A stretch of DNA of 5,530 bases from JBDSTW01 sp039914705 (lineage in GTDB: Bacteria; Pseudomonadota; Gammaproteobacteria; SURF-13): the NCBI GenBank assembly GCA_039914705.1, contig JBDSOT010000149.1, positions 1 through 5,530 on the forward strand, written 5' to 3'. Shown here piece by piece: positions 5,496 through 5,530 of the stretch. Position numbers and translations under genes: made by a program. Below the pieces are notes generated by a model, which was not told the origin of the DNA, did not search any database, and was given only the letters and a program-made list of their open reading frames with translations. The first letter of the stretch is position 1, and each line of letters begins with the position of its first letter.

Positions 5496-5530
5496 TATGC
5501 GGGCGCTGATAAGAGCAACTCAACTCTTGC
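5496..5530. other. Window edge, no assigned gene
   Basis: A possible plus-strand reading frame begins with ATG at 5497 (MRALIRATQL) but lacks a ribosome binding site. A minus-strand frame ends in TAG at 5497-5495 after 11 open codons. A 5-bp stem, AAGAG (5511-5515)/CTCTT (5524-5528), is also present. None can be decided without more sequence. Confidence 0.3.

Overview
The window looks like chromosomal core DNA from a gammaproteobacterium outside the Enterobacterales. The evidence is the divergent rluC/rne pair with a long rne leader, an RNase E whose catalytic half closely follows the E. coli protein, and a HAD hydrolase directly after rluC, as in many pseudomonad-like and Chromatiales-like genomes. 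I cannot name the genus. There is no sign of mobile DNA, CRISPR, tRNA or rRNA.

Layout: (1) Positions 1-65, minus strand: the first 21 codons of a HAD-superfamily hydrolase cut by the window edge. (2) 104-1066, minus: rluC, the 23S rRNA pseudouridine synthase, read in the same direction as the HAD gene and 38 nt ahead of it. (3) 1067-1425: a 359-nt gap between the divergent rluC and rne genes, holding the probable rluC promoter and a structured rne 5' leader, which in E. coli is where RNase E represses its own synthesis. (4) 1426-4038, plus: rne, with a complete catalytic half and a short 360-residue disordered tail. (5) 4039-4108: a compact, repeat-rich convergent 3' junction with nested inverted repeats. 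(6) 4951-5424 followed by 4089-4946, both minus: a tightly packed pair, a class I low-molecular-weight protein tyrosine phosphatase homologue and then a fructosamine kinase-family gene 4 nt later. (7) 5425-5530: the upstream region of that pair, with a weak promoter match and a 9-bp direct repeat spaced one helical turn apart.

Two biological themes emerge. One is RNA: ribosomal RNA modification (rluC) facing mRNA/rRNA processing (rne). The other is protein repair. The phosphatase/kinase pair fits the two-step removal of ribose-5-phosphate glycation from proteins: the phosphatase strips the 5-phosphate from protein-bound ribulosamine 5-phosphate, and the kinase then phosphorylates O-3 so that the adduct falls off. 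That pairing is the most interesting functional reading of the window. It is an inference from family knowledge and adjacency, and I would not call it a wholly undescribed system.
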